Positions 47,431 to 55,726 of a stretch of DNA of 64,000 nt are shown piece after piece (positions within the stretch are counted from its first letter, which is position 1; every line of letters begins with the position of its first letter). The stretch is from positions 1 to 64,000 of the forward strand of contig CAJFRT010000008.1 in the NCBI GenBank assembly GCA_904419525.1. The letters are read 5' to 3'. The stretch is from Candidatus Gallimonas merdae. GTDB taxonomy: Bacteria; Bacillota; Clostridia; Christensenellales; Borkfalkiaceae. Below the pieces are notes generated by a model that did not search any database, was not told where the DNA came from, and saw only the letters and a program-made list of their open reading frames with translations. The position numbers were made by a program, and so were the translations under genes.

Positions 47431-48780
47431 ATGGACGAAGAACGCGAAAGCGGCTGCACGCTTCGCGATCTCGGCAGAATGATCGGGAAAAGGATCTGGT
47501 GGATCCTCGGTATTTCTGTGCTGATCGCCGTGCTCGCCGCCCTGCTGACGGCATTTGTATTCAACCGCGGGAAGGACACTTATTCCGTTTCATTTATGAT
47601 CGAGTTCCCGGGCGGGGAAGAGACTTACCCGGACGGAACGCCCTTGCGCTATGAATCGATCGTGTATGCGGAAAATCTGCAGAGCGTCAAGACAGGCGAC
47701 GCATCGTTTTCCAACCTGGATATCGGACGCATGACCTCGGCTTCGGACGGGATCAGGATCTCGGAACGGTCGGTCGAAGGAACGCAGGCGGATACACGTG
47801 TTTATACGGGGATCTATGAGATCACCGTCGGCAGCGGCTACTTTGAAAGCGTGGAGCAGGCCACGCGCTTTCTGCGCGGGGTCGCGCAGCAGGTGATCGA
47901 AAACGTCAATGCGAAATTTTCCGCGATCGATCTTACGGCCTGGGAAACGGCGTATGATTCCGCGATCTCCTATTCTGCCCGCGTGTCCTCTGTCCGGTCG
48001 CAGTACGATGATCTCCTGGCGCGCTATGATGCCTATCTCACAACGGATGCATATGCAAGTTTTGCTTCGGAAGGAAGGACGCTGCGCTCTCTGCGCAATG
48101 AATTGCAGGAAACGCTCGGCACGCGCATTTCTGGATTGGAGACGATGCTCGCGAACAACCGCTACATCCTGTCCGATGCCGAACTGAACAGCGTTCTCAG
48201 AAACATTGAACAGCTCGAACTCGAACAGACGGGGAACACCCGCCGGATCGGGGCGCTGGAAACAGAGCTGGAACGGCTGTATGCGATCTATGGCGACGGA
48301 ATGACCTCGGGTCAGATGGATACGTTTGAGACGTTTCACGATGCGATCCGTGTCCTGACTGACCGCAATGCCGAGATCTCGTATGAGATCGAGCGCCTTT
48401 ATACGGCGGCCGGCTATACGCAGCAGGACGGCAAGTGGACGCCGGGCGACGGAGTTCTTGAAAACGCCGCCTTTACGGAGGAGCTGGACGCGGTGCATGC
48501 GCTGCTCGTTTCGCAGACGTCCGTCTGCAAGGAAGCTCTTACCGGATTGTTTGAGTCGCAGTCCTATATCGATTTTGAACAGAGCGGCATCGTGACGGCG
48601 GACGGCGGCATCAATCCCGTGCTGGCGGCGGTCGCCGGATTCGTGATCGCATTCCTTGCGGCGGGACTCATCTTCTGCGCAGTCGATTATCCCGCATACA
48701 AAAAGAGACAGCTCGCGGCGCTCTTCGCGCAGGAGCCGTCCGAAGCCCTGCCCAAAGCGCAGGCCGGACAAAAAGACTGA
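47431..48780 (+). CDS. Wzz-like chain-length/anchor protein with coiled coil
   Basis: A 449-residue protein with an N-terminal helix (WWILGISVLIAVLAALLTAF), an external domain whose start matches the previous gene (YSVSFMIEFPGGEE; LRYESIVYAENLQSVKTGDA), a long coiled coil (about 160-370) and a C-terminal helix (NPVLAAVAGFVIAFLAAGLI, then FCAVDYP). This plan is that of polysaccharide co-polymerases (Wzz). No glycosyltransferase or kinase genes lie nearby, so the link to polysaccharide export is tentative. AAGGAG precedes the ATG. The start and end are clearly duplicated from, or to, the preceding gene. Confidence 0.8.
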   Translation: MDEERESGCTLRDLGRMIGKRIWWILGISVLIAVLAALLTAFVFNRGKDTYSVSFMIEFPGGEETYPDGTPLRYESIVYAENLQSVKTGDASFSNLDIGRMTSASDGIRISERSVEGTQADTRVYTGIYEITVGSGYFESVEQATRFLRGVAQQVIENVNAKFSAIDLTAWETAYDSAISYSARVSSVRSQYDDLLARYDAYLTTDAYASFASEGRTLRSLRNELQETLGTRISGLETMLANNRYILSDAELNSVLRNIEQLELEQTGNTRRIGALETELERLYAIYGDGMTSGQMDTFETFHDAIRVLTDRNAEISYEIERLYTAAGYTQQDGKWTPGDGVLENAAFTEELDAVHALLVSQTSVCKEALTGLFESQSYIDFEQSGIVTADGGINPVLAAVAGFVIAFLAAGLIFCAVDYPAYKKRQLAALFAQEPSEALPKAQAGQKD

Positions 48781-48795
48781 CCCTGATCAAATTAA

Positions 48796-48830
48796 GCGGC
48801 CCGTCGGCTTTTGCCGACGGGCCGCATTGT
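48796..48830. terminator. Terminator, probably bidirectional
   Basis: A 13-bp stem (48796-48808 with 48813-48825) with a TTTT loop lies between converging genes. The T-rich tract is only moderate. Confidence 0.75.
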
Positions 48831-48840
48831 ATTCCGTATA

Positions 48841-50046
48841 TCAGCGCAGGAACGCGCGCATCAGTTCGCAGGCCCGGGGGACGAACAGTCCGGTCCCGCC
48901 TGCCGCCTCTTCGTCATAGCGCGGTGCGCCGTTCCCGGAAGGGCTGTCGCTGCGGTATATGAGGAAGGGAACCGGGTCGGCAGTGTGCGTCTTGAGCGCG
49001 ATGGGCGTGGGGTGATCGGGCATGACGAGCATGGCGTACCGTTCGCCGGCCCGTTCAAGCCGTCCGGCAATGCGCTGCGCCACACGGCTCACCTGTTCGA
49101 TGGAGTAGATCTTCTTTTCAACATCGCCGTGGTGCCCGCATTCGTCGGGCGCCTCCATGTGGACGTATACAAGATCGGTTCCCGAAAGAAGCGCATTCGC
49201 CGCGGCGTCCGCCTTGCCGGTAAAGTTGGTGTCCCAGTTTCCCGTCGCTCCCTCGACTTCGATGACGTCAAGGCCCGCAAGGATTCCGATGCCTTTTACA
49301 AGGTCAACGGCCGAAATCACAGCGCCGCGCTTGCCGTAGAGGTCGAAAAACGGGCGCAGGCGCGGCTTTGTGCCCTCACCCCAGAACCAGACGGAGTTCG
49401 CGGGATTCTTACCCGCGCGGATGCGCGCCCTGTTGACGGGGTGGTTCCTGAGGATTTCATGGGAGCGCTTCATCATGGCGAGCAGCGTTTTTCCGGCCGT
49501 TCCGCCGGGGAGATGCCCTGCGACGGGCCGGTCGGTGATGTCGTGCGGCGGCGTCAGAACGCTGCCCGTCATGCCGCCGTGCGCAACGAGGCAGTGCCGG
49601 TAGGAAATGCCCGCATGGAGGGAAAAAGACGGCCTGTCCAATTCTGCCCTGAGCGCATCGATGAGTTCGCGCGCCTCGGCGGTCGTGATCTCGCCCGCCG
49701 AATAGTCGAGCATTCTCTTATTTTCGTAGGGTTCTTCCTCCGAAAGGGTGACAAGATTGCACCGGTACGTCACATCGGCCTCCGTGAGCGGAATGCCGAT
49801 GGAGGCCGCCTCCAGGGGAGATCTGCCCGTGTAAAATTCCGCGGGATCGTAGCCCATGACGGAGAGATTGGCGACGTCGCTTCCGGGAGAAAAGCCCGCA
49901 GGTACGGTTTTTGCAAGGCCGACCGTGCTTTTTTTGGCAAGTTCGTCGAAAAACGGCGTGTCTGCGATCTGCAGGCAGGTCTTGTTTTCCCGTTCGGGCA
50001 GGGGGTATCCCGCCATGCCGTCCCCCAAGATGATCACGTATTTCAT
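48841..50046 (-). CDS. apgM: Cofactor-independent phosphoglycerate mutase (ApgM type)
   Basis: A 401-residue alkaline-phosphatase-superfamily enzyme. Metal and serine motifs are VIILGDGMAGYP at the start, GFSPGSDVANLSVMGYDP (nucleophile serine), YVHMEAPDECGHHGDV and MLVMPDHPTP. It interconverts 2- and 3-phosphoglycerate in glycolysis. Some relatives in the family act as homoserine kinase, so the exact substrate is slightly uncertain. AGGAG precedes the ATG. Confidence 0.9.
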   Translation of the reverse strand: MKYVIILGDGMAGYPLPERENKTCLQIADTPFFDELAKKSTVGLAKTVPAGFSPGSDVANLSVMGYDPAEFYTGRSPLEAASIGIPLTEADVTYRCNLVTLSEEEPYENKRMLDYSAGEITTAEARELIDALRAELDRPSFSLHAGISYRHCLVAHGGMTGSVLTPPHDITDRPVAGHLPGGTAGKTLLAMMKRSHEILRNHPVNRARIRAGKNPANSVWFWGEGTKPRLRPFFDLYGKRGAVISAVDLVKGIGILAGLDVIEVEGATGNWDTNFTGKADAAANALLSGTDLVYVHMEAPDECGHHGDVEKKIYSIEQVSRVAQRIAGRLERAGERYAMLVMPDHPTPIALKTHTADPVPFLIYRSDSPSGNGAPRYDEEAAGGTGLFVPRACELMRAFLR

Positions 50047-50152
50047 AGTACTCCTGATATTTGCGGAAATGTTGCCGGGAGCCGCGCGTGTCCGGCGCGG
50101 CGTCAGGCAAAGAGGCTGTTTCGGGCGGCCGTAAGCGGCCGCGCGCCCTGGT

Positions 50153-50821
50153 TCACTTGCTCAGATCCCAGTCGATGGGCTCTATGCCGTGTGCAGTGAG
50201 ATAGGCGTTCGTTTTGGAAAAATGGCGGCAGCCGAAGAACCCGTTATAGGCCGAGAGCGGCGAAGGGTGCGCGCATTCGAGAACGAGGTGCTTGCTCTGG
50301 TCGATGAGCGCTTTTTTTCTGCGCGCGTTGCCGCCCCACAGCAAGAACACGAGATGCTCTTTCTGTTCGCTGAGAATGGAGATGACCGCGTCCGTGAACC
50401 AGCTCCAGCCGCAGTTCGCGTGCGAATTTGCCTGATGCGCGCGCACGGTCAGCGCGGTGTTCATCAAAAGGACGCCCTCTTTCGCCCACTTGGTCAGATC
50501 CCCCGACCGGACGATCGGACAGCCGAGGTCGTCGTGCAGTTCCTTCATCATGTTTTCCAGGGAGGGCGGCTTGGGCACGCCGTCCCTGACGGAGAAGCAG
50601 AGTCCGTGCGCCTGCCCCTCGTTGTGATAGGGGTCCTGCCCCAGCAGCACGGCCTTGACGTTTGCGTAAGGGGTGTAGCGGAAACAGTTGTAGATGTCGT
50701 ACATGTCGGGGTAGACGATGTGGTGCCGGTATTCCTCAATGAGGAAGGCACGGATCTTTTTATAGCGCTCGTCCTCAAAGAGGGGGGCAAGCGGTTCTTT
50801 CCAGTCGCCGAGATCGATCAT
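50153..50821 (-). CDS. ung: Uracil-DNA glycosylase
   Basis: A 222-residue family-1 UDG with the water-activating loop AVLLGQDPYHNEGQAHGL, the uracil-binding LLMNTALTVRA, and the minor-groove His motif HPSPLSAYNGFFGC. It removes uracil from DNA. The start overlaps the end of luxS by 4 bp, and GGAGG inside luxS serves as its ribosome site, so the two are co-transcribed. Confidence 0.97.
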   Translation of the reverse strand: MIDLGDWKEPLAPLFEDERYKKIRAFLIEEYRHHIVYPDMYDIYNCFRYTPYANVKAVLLGQDPYHNEGQAHGLCFSVRDGVPKPPSLENMMKELHDDLGCPIVRSGDLTKWAKEGVLLMNTALTVRAHQANSHANCGWSWFTDAVISILSEQKEHLVFLLWGGNARRKKALIDQSKHLVLECAHPSPLSAYNGFFGCRHFSKTNAYLTAHGIEPIDWDLSK

Positions 50822-51246
50822 AATGCCTCCAATACCGTAAGATAGGCGGCAAGTTCCTTCTTTGCGCCTTCCGGATCATGTTCCAGATAGTTTCCGCACT
50901 CTTTGCGCGTGCTCCCGGGGACGGTATCCATGGCAAGGGCCGCGGGAATGCTCTCTTTCAGCAGGGCGAGCACCTCTTCCCGGCTGAGCTGTACGGTCAG
51001 CAGATAAAACCCCGTGCGGCAGCCCATCGGCCCGAAGTAGACGATTTTGTCCCCGCATCTGCCGTTCCGCAGCACGGTCGCAAGCAGATGTTCGATCGTG
51101 TGCAGCGCTTTGGGCGTGATGTAGTCCCCCGCGTTCGGCGTCTTGAAGCGCAGATCGAACGTCGTGATGCCGTTTGCATCCGTCATGGCGTACAGCCCTT
51201 TTTGCAGTTTGTCGTGATCTTTCTGAAAGGAGGGAATGGTCTGCAT
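50818..51246 (-). CDS. luxS: S-ribosylhomocysteine lyase LuxS
   Basis: A 142-residue metalloenzyme with the metal ligands in HTIEHLLATVLRN and KECGNYLEHD and the catalytic Cys in YFGPMGCRTGFYLL. It splits S-ribosylhomocysteine into homocysteine and DPD, the AI-2 precursor. The upstream mtnN makes its substrate. GGAGATCGGGG precedes the ATG. The 141-bp gap to mtnN is very AT-rich and may hold its own promoter. Confidence 0.97.
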   Translation of the reverse strand: MQTIPSFQKDHDKLQKGLYAMTDANGITTFDLRFKTPNAGDYITPKALHTIEHLLATVLRNGRCGDKIVYFGPMGCRTGFYLLTVQLSREEVLALLKESIPAALAMDTVPGSTRKECGNYLEHDPEGAKKELAAYLTVLEAL

Positions 51247-51387
51247 TGTTCCCCGATCTCCTTATTTAGAAAATTTTCAAAATAAATAATTTCCGAAAAA
51301 TGGGCAAAATTGGTTCAAAACAGGCCAAAATTTCGTCAAAAATACCATTTTTGTTTTGGAAACTCATTTATTTCGATTTTTATCGAA

Positions 51388-52044
51388 TTAATCGAGCGCG
51401 CCGACGATTTCACCCATAAAGGCCTTCAGGTTGAGCGCCGCCCGAGCGAGATTTTTTTCAAACTGCTGTGTGGTGCTTCCCGCGCCGTAGACGTCGGAGA
51501 TCGCCTTGACGGATACAAGGGGGACGCCTGCATACTTGCACACCTGCGCAATGGCGGCGCCCTCCATGTCGCGGATGTGCGCGCCGAGCCGGATCAGCAG
51601 GTCGTGGTCGGCGGGGGAGTCGTTGAACCGATCGCCCGTGCCGAGTGCGCGGCGGGGGTAGTCGAGCGAGGCGGGAACGTACAGGGGAAGGAAGTTTTCC
51701 GTTTCGCCGTCCAGCGTGCCCACTTCGCCGCCCTCCAGCTGCGTGATGTCGAAATCGTACTGTACCGCCTTGTCGATGAGGTAGACTTCGGTGAGCTCTG
51801 TCTGATCGCACAGCCCTCCCGCAACGCCGAAGTTGAGCACGATGTCCGCGCCCTTTTCCAATACGGCGCACGTGCCGACGGCGGCATTGACCTTCCCCAC
51901 GCCGCATACGCACAGCGCGACGTCCTTCCCGAACGCTTTTCCCAGGTAGACGGGCTTGCCGTGCACGGTCAGAATATTTTCGATCTCCATCTGGTCGAGA
52001 AGCGCTTCCGCTTCCGAATCGAGTGCTATGACTGCTCCGATCAT
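51388..52044 (-). CDS. mtnN: 5'-methylthioadenosine/S-adenosylhomocysteine nucleosidase
   Basis: A 218-residue nucleosidase of the PNP fold: GAVIALDSEAEALLDQM at the start, VLNFGVAGGLCD, the catalytic RDMEGAAIAQVCKYAGVP and VKAISD. It hydrolyses MTA and S-adenosylhomocysteine to adenine and the thioribosyl product used by LuxS. AAGGAG precedes the ATG. The pair with luxS forms the full SAH recycling route. Confidence 0.95.
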   Translation of the reverse strand: MIGAVIALDSEAEALLDQMEIENILTVHGKPVYLGKAFGKDVALCVCGVGKVNAAVGTCAVLEKGADIVLNFGVAGGLCDQTELTEVYLIDKAVQYDFDITQLEGGEVGTLDGETENFLPLYVPASLDYPRRALGTGDRFNDSPADHDLLIRLGAHIRDMEGAAIAQVCKYAGVPLVSVKAISDVYGAGSTTQQFEKNLARAALNLKAFMGEIVGALD

Positions 52045-52151
52045 ATCTCATTCTCCTTTTTTGCTATTATAACAACTTTTCCTGTTTTTTGCAATCGTAT
52101 CGTATCGAAAAGCGCCGCTTCGTCTATAAATTGCGCAAAAGGAGGCGGAAA

Positions 52152-53399
52152 ATGAACCCGTTTGAACTGAAGCCGCAGAAAGCGGACAAAATTTTTACCG
52201 AATGGAAAAAAGTGCTGGTAAAGCCCTATGACAAGCGCACGGTCGACCCGTACACAAGGCTGCGCGTCATTCTCATGTCGGGGACGGAATTTGAGTCGGT
52301 GCGCTGTTCGCACGCCGTCACAAGGCAGTGCCCGAACAACGACGTCAGGCGCCGTCTTGCCTATATGCGCCGCGGGGAACAGCTCCAGCAAAAGCGCGTT
52401 GCGGCGCTGAAGCCCTCCGACGAGAGCATTCTGGAACATACGATCGGCTATGAACAGCTCGCCGTCGATCTGACGGCCAATCTTGCCCTGAGCGAGAAAA
52501 ACGGCTACGTCAAAAAGCAGCTCGATTTCGCGCTTTTGGAGGACTTTGACCACCTGTACCGCTATGCCGATCTCATGGAACTGGAAAAGGGCGGCGATCC
52601 TGCGCGCCTGGTGGGGGATTACACCGAGATCATGCCGGGCCGGCCCACCGTTGCGGAATACCGCCACCCGTATGATGACGTCAACTTCTATATCAACGGC
52701 TATCTCAATGATCTGAAGACCAAGCTCAACATCAACATCATTACCGCGGCGGAGCAGCAGACGATGAATTTCTATATGAACGTCGGAAATCTGTACGCTT
52801 CCCCGCTCGGGCGCCAGCTCTATAACGAGATCGCCATGATCGAGGAACAGCACGTTACGGGGTACGGGTGTCTCAAAGATCCGTGCATGACGGACTGGGA
52901 GCGGCTTCTCATGAACGAGTACACGGAGTGTTATCTGTACTATTCGTGTTACGAGGACGAGACAGACGCGCGCATCAAAAAGATCTGGGAAATGCATTTT
53001 GAAGAGGAGGTCGCGCATCTGCACGAGGCCGCGGAACTTCTGCGCACGTACGGCGGAAAGGAGTGGCAGCAGGTGCTTCCCGAAGGCGGCGCTTTCCCCG
53101 AACTTCTGAAGTTCCGTTCACAGAAAGAATATATCCGCGGCGTTCTCAAGTCCGTACGGCTCACGGGCGTGGAGGAAGGATTTGAAGAGCTTGAAAAGCT
53201 GCCCGATTCGTTCCGCTATTTTTCCTACAATGCGCGCATTCACGGAAAGCCTTCGGCCGCGGGAACGCATACCGTCATCGAAAAGGCGATCGGGCGCCTG
53301 GGGCAGGACTACCGGATTCAGGACAGGGAACACCCCGTCCGCGCGCTCAGTGACAGAACGTGTGACAACATGGACGTCGGCCGCGTGAAGGGAGCGTAA
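52152..53399 (+). CDS. Ferritin-like protein of unknown function
   Basis: A 415-residue helical protein with several carboxylate-His motifs spaced as in di-iron ferritin-like bundles: FALLEDFDHLYRYADLMELE, NEIAMIEEQHVTGYG, TECYLYYSCYEDE and MHFEEEVAHLHEAAELL. An N-terminal segment and a C-terminal helical segment flank the bundle. It likely binds two metal ions and may deal with oxygen or peroxide, but no substrate can be deduced. AGGAGG precedes the ATG at 52152; the frame is open further upstream without a ribosome site. Confidence 0.72.
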   Translation: MNPFELKPQKADKIFTEWKKVLVKPYDKRTVDPYTRLRVILMSGTEFESVRCSHAVTRQCPNNDVRRRLAYMRRGEQLQQKRVAALKPSDESILEHTIGYEQLAVDLTANLALSEKNGYVKKQLDFALLEDFDHLYRYADLMELEKGGDPARLVGDYTEIMPGRPTVAEYRHPYDDVNFYINGYLNDLKTKLNINIITAAEQQTMNFYMNVGNLYASPLGRQLYNEIAMIEEQHVTGYGCLKDPCMTDWERLLMNEYTECYLYYSCYEDETDARIKKIWEMHFEEEVAHLHEAAELLRTYGGKEWQQVLPEGGAFPELLKFRSQKEYIRGVLKSVRLTGVEEGFEELEKLPDSFRYFSYNARIHGKPSAAGTHTVIEKAIGRLGQDYRIQDREHPVRALSDRTCDNMDVGRVKGA

Positions 53400-53403
53400 A
53401 GGT

Positions 53404-53664
53404 TCACACTTTTTTCCGCGAACTGACGCGAAAAAAAGTCGTGAGTTCCAGAGAAACCCGCGGGCACGCCTTTGGCTGGCCGCGGGTTTCTCTCGCGGCG
53501 CGCATTCGCAACAAAATAGCGCGCGCCGCTTCACTCTTCCGCGAAAGCTGCGTGAGCAGCAAACAGGGGTGCAAAAGGCATAACGCAGTGACGCCTTTTG
53601 CAACGTTAATATAAGGGCAACCTTCCTTGTGGATTTTACAGCACTTTCACACTTTTTTCCGCGA
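53404..53664. repeat. Repeat-rich intergenic block
   Basis: The 379-bp gap contains no gene. An 18-bp sequence TCACACTTTTTTCCGCGA occurs at 53404-53421 and 53647-53664. Between them are a 13-bp perfect stem (53451-53463 with 53480-53492) and the hairpin at 53571-53601. It looks like a decayed repeat element. Confidence 0.7.
53571..53601. repeat. 31-bp hairpin repeat, copy 1
   Basis: GCAAAAGGC and GCCTTTTGC form a 9-bp stem around 13 nt. The reverse complement of the unit recurs at 55690-55720 with one difference over 29 bases, so the two copies flank mnmG in inverted orientation. Confidence 0.8.
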
Positions 53665-53730
53665 CCGACGTCGTCGGAGAAGATTTGACGGCATTTTGCT
53701 TAAAAAATCGGGAACGTATGATAAAAATAA

Positions 53731-53760
53731 GCCCCGCGTGCGCAGTTGCGCACGCGGGGC
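53731..53760 (-). terminator. Terminator of mnmG
   Basis: A 14-bp perfect stem with a 2-nt loop. On the minus strand TTATTTTTATC follows, 18 bp beyond the mnmG stop. Confidence 0.88.
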
Positions 53761-53778
53761 GAATGATGCGACGGACCT

Positions 53779-55644
53779 CTATTTTTTTGTGCTGAGATAG
53801 ACCATCAGAACGGCGATGTCGGCGGGGGAAACGCCCGAAATGCGCTCGGCCTGGCCCAGATTGAGCGGACGGATCCGGGCAAGTTTCTCGCGCGCCTCCA
53901 GGCGCAGGCCGGAAATGCGGGCGTAATCGAGGTCGCCGGGCAGGGGACTCTGCTCCATTTTTTTTGCGCGCGCCGCCTCGTCGCGGCTGCGCTTGAGATA
54001 TCCCGCATAGCGGATCTCCGTTTCGCAGGAGAGCTTCACGTCGGCGGGGACGTCTTCAAGGATCCCGAATTCGCCGCACAGTTCGGCCAGGGGGATCCCG
54101 CGGCGCACAAGGTCGGCATAGGTCACGCCCGCCGAAAGGGGAGGCTGGCCGTGCCGCTGTACGAGTGCGTCCGCTCTTTTCTGATCGGCGCGCGCTTCCA
54201 GTGCGGCGGCCGCCTGTTCCCGCAGGGCATGGCGGTTCAGGAATTTTTGGTACCGTTCTTCGGAGACGAGTCCGCACGCATAGCCGATCGGGGTCAGGCG
54301 TTCGTCGGCGTTGTCCTGCCGCAGGGTAAGGCGGTATTCGGCGCGCGAGGTCATCATGCGGTAGGGTTCGTCCGTGCCCTTGGTCACAAGGTCGTCGATG
54401 AGCACGCCGATGTAGGCCTGATCGCGCCCGAGGACAAGGGGCGCTTCCCCGCGCAGGGCGAGCGACGCGTTGAGCCCGGCGATCAGACCCTGTGCCGCGG
54501 CCTCTTCGTAGCCGCTTGTGCCGTTGATCTGCCCCGCCGTGTACAGTCCCTTCACTTTTTTGAATTCAAGGGTGGGCAGCACGTCCAGCGTGTCGATGCA
54601 GTCATATTCGATGGCATAGGCATAGCGGACGATCTCGCAGTGCTCCAGGCCTTTGACGGTGCGGTACATCTCCTTTTGCAGATCGTGCGGCAGGGAGGTG
54701 GACATGCCCTGTACGTACACTTCCGTCGTGTCCGCTCCCTCCGGTTCCAGAAAGAGCTGGTGGCGTTCCTTTTCGGCAAAGCGCACCACTTTTGTCTCGA
54801 TCGAGGGGCAGTATCTGGGCCCGGTCGAGGAGATCGCGCCGTTGTAGAGGGGAGCGCGGTCAAGATTTTCCAAAATGATGCGGTGGGTCTTCTCGTTGGT
54901 GTAGGTGAGATAGCACGGCGTCTGCTTTTCGGCCGGCGGAACGCCGTCATGGAGGAAGGAGAAGGGGAAGACCTGTTCTCCCGGCTGAACGGGAAGGCCG
55001 GACACATCGACGGTGCGCCCGTCGAGCCGCGCGGGGGTGCCCGTCTTGAAGCGGCGGACGCTGTATCCCATGCGCAGGAGGCATTCGGTCAGCATGGTGG
55101 CCCGCGCAAAGCCGTTGGGGCCGGCTTCGGCGATCACTTCCCCCGTGATGGTGCGCGCGTTCAGATAGACGCCCGTTGCCACGACGACGGCCCGACAGGA
55201 AAAAATCCCGCCGTATGAGGTGACGACGCCCGTCACGTGTCCGTTTTCGGTGAGGATATCCGCGGCCTCGCCCTGTACGATGCGCAGATTCGGGGTGTGT
55301 TCCAGCACCCGCTTCATCTCGCGGTGATAGGCGTTTTTGTCCGTCTGCGCCCGCAGGGACTGCACCGCCGCGCCCTTGCCCTCGTTGAGCATGCGGTACT
55401 GGAGCGCCGTCCTGTCTGCGGCAAGGCCCATTTCGCCGCCAAGGGCATCGATCTCGCGCACCAGATGTCCCTTTGCGGTGCCGCCGATGGACGGGTTGCA
55501 GGGCATGAAGCCGATGCTGTCCAGGTTGAGCGTCAGCATGACGGTGCGCTGTCCCGTGCGCGCCAGGGCAAGGGCGGCTTCGCACCCCGCATGTCCCGCG
55601 CCGATGACGACGGCGTCGTATTGTCCTTCGGAAAAAGTGTTCAT
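53779..55644 (-). CDS. mnmG: tRNA uridine-5-carboxymethylaminomethyl modification enzyme MnmG
   Basis: A 621-residue flavoprotein with FAD-binding AVVIGAGHAGCEAALALART, the GidA signatures GPRYCPSIETKVVRF and GQINGTSGYEEAAAQGL, and the C-terminal helical domain that binds MnmE. It modifies U34 of several tRNAs. No Shine-Dalgarno site is visible before the ATG; instead a dnaA terminator hairpin ends about 12 nt upstream. Its usual partner mnmE and rsmG are not in the window. Confidence 0.97.
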   Translation of the reverse strand: MNTFSEGQYDAVVIGAGHAGCEAALALARTGQRTVMLTLNLDSIGFMPCNPSIGGTAKGHLVREIDALGGEMGLAADRTALQYRMLNEGKGAAVQSLRAQTDKNAYHREMKRVLEHTPNLRIVQGEAADILTENGHVTGVVTSYGGIFSCRAVVVATGVYLNARTITGEVIAEAGPNGFARATMLTECLLRMGYSVRRFKTGTPARLDGRTVDVSGLPVQPGEQVFPFSFLHDGVPPAEKQTPCYLTYTNEKTHRIILENLDRAPLYNGAISSTGPRYCPSIETKVVRFAEKERHQLFLEPEGADTTEVYVQGMSTSLPHDLQKEMYRTVKGLEHCEIVRYAYAIEYDCIDTLDVLPTLEFKKVKGLYTAGQINGTSGYEEAAAQGLIAGLNASLALRGEAPLVLGRDQAYIGVLIDDLVTKGTDEPYRMMTSRAEYRLTLRQDNADERLTPIGYACGLVSEERYQKFLNRHALREQAAAALEARADQKRADALVQRHGQPPLSAGVTYADLVRRGIPLAELCGEFGILEDVPADVKLSCETEIRYAGYLKRSRDEAARAKKMEQSPLPGDLDYARISGLRLEAREKLARIRPLNLGQAERISGVSPADIAVLMVYLSTKK

Positions 55645-55655
55645 GGCGTTTAAGA

Positions 55656-55674
55656 AAGCCCCGTTGCGGGGCTT
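55656..55674 (-). terminator. Terminator of dnaA
   Basis: AAGCCCCG and CGGGGCTT form an 8-bp stem with a 3-nt loop; TTTCTTAAA follows on the minus strand. It lies between dnaA and mnmG, just before the mnmG start. Confidence 0.65.
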
Positions 55675-55689
55675 GTTATGATGATGTGG

Positions 55690-55720
55690 AAAAAGGCGTC
55701 ACAGCGTTATGCCTTTTGCG
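55690..55720. repeat. 31-bp hairpin repeat, copy 2 (inverted)
   Basis: AAAAGGCGTCACAGCGTTAT followed by GCCTTTTGC is the inverted copy of the hairpin at 53571-53601. It lies a few bases after the dnaA stop. Confidence 0.8.
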
Positions 55721-55726
55721 TCCCCG

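Noticed and set aside
50120-50145. G+C palindrome after the phosphoglycerate mutase region as a terminator
   Set aside because: The GCGGCCG stem has no T-run on either strand.
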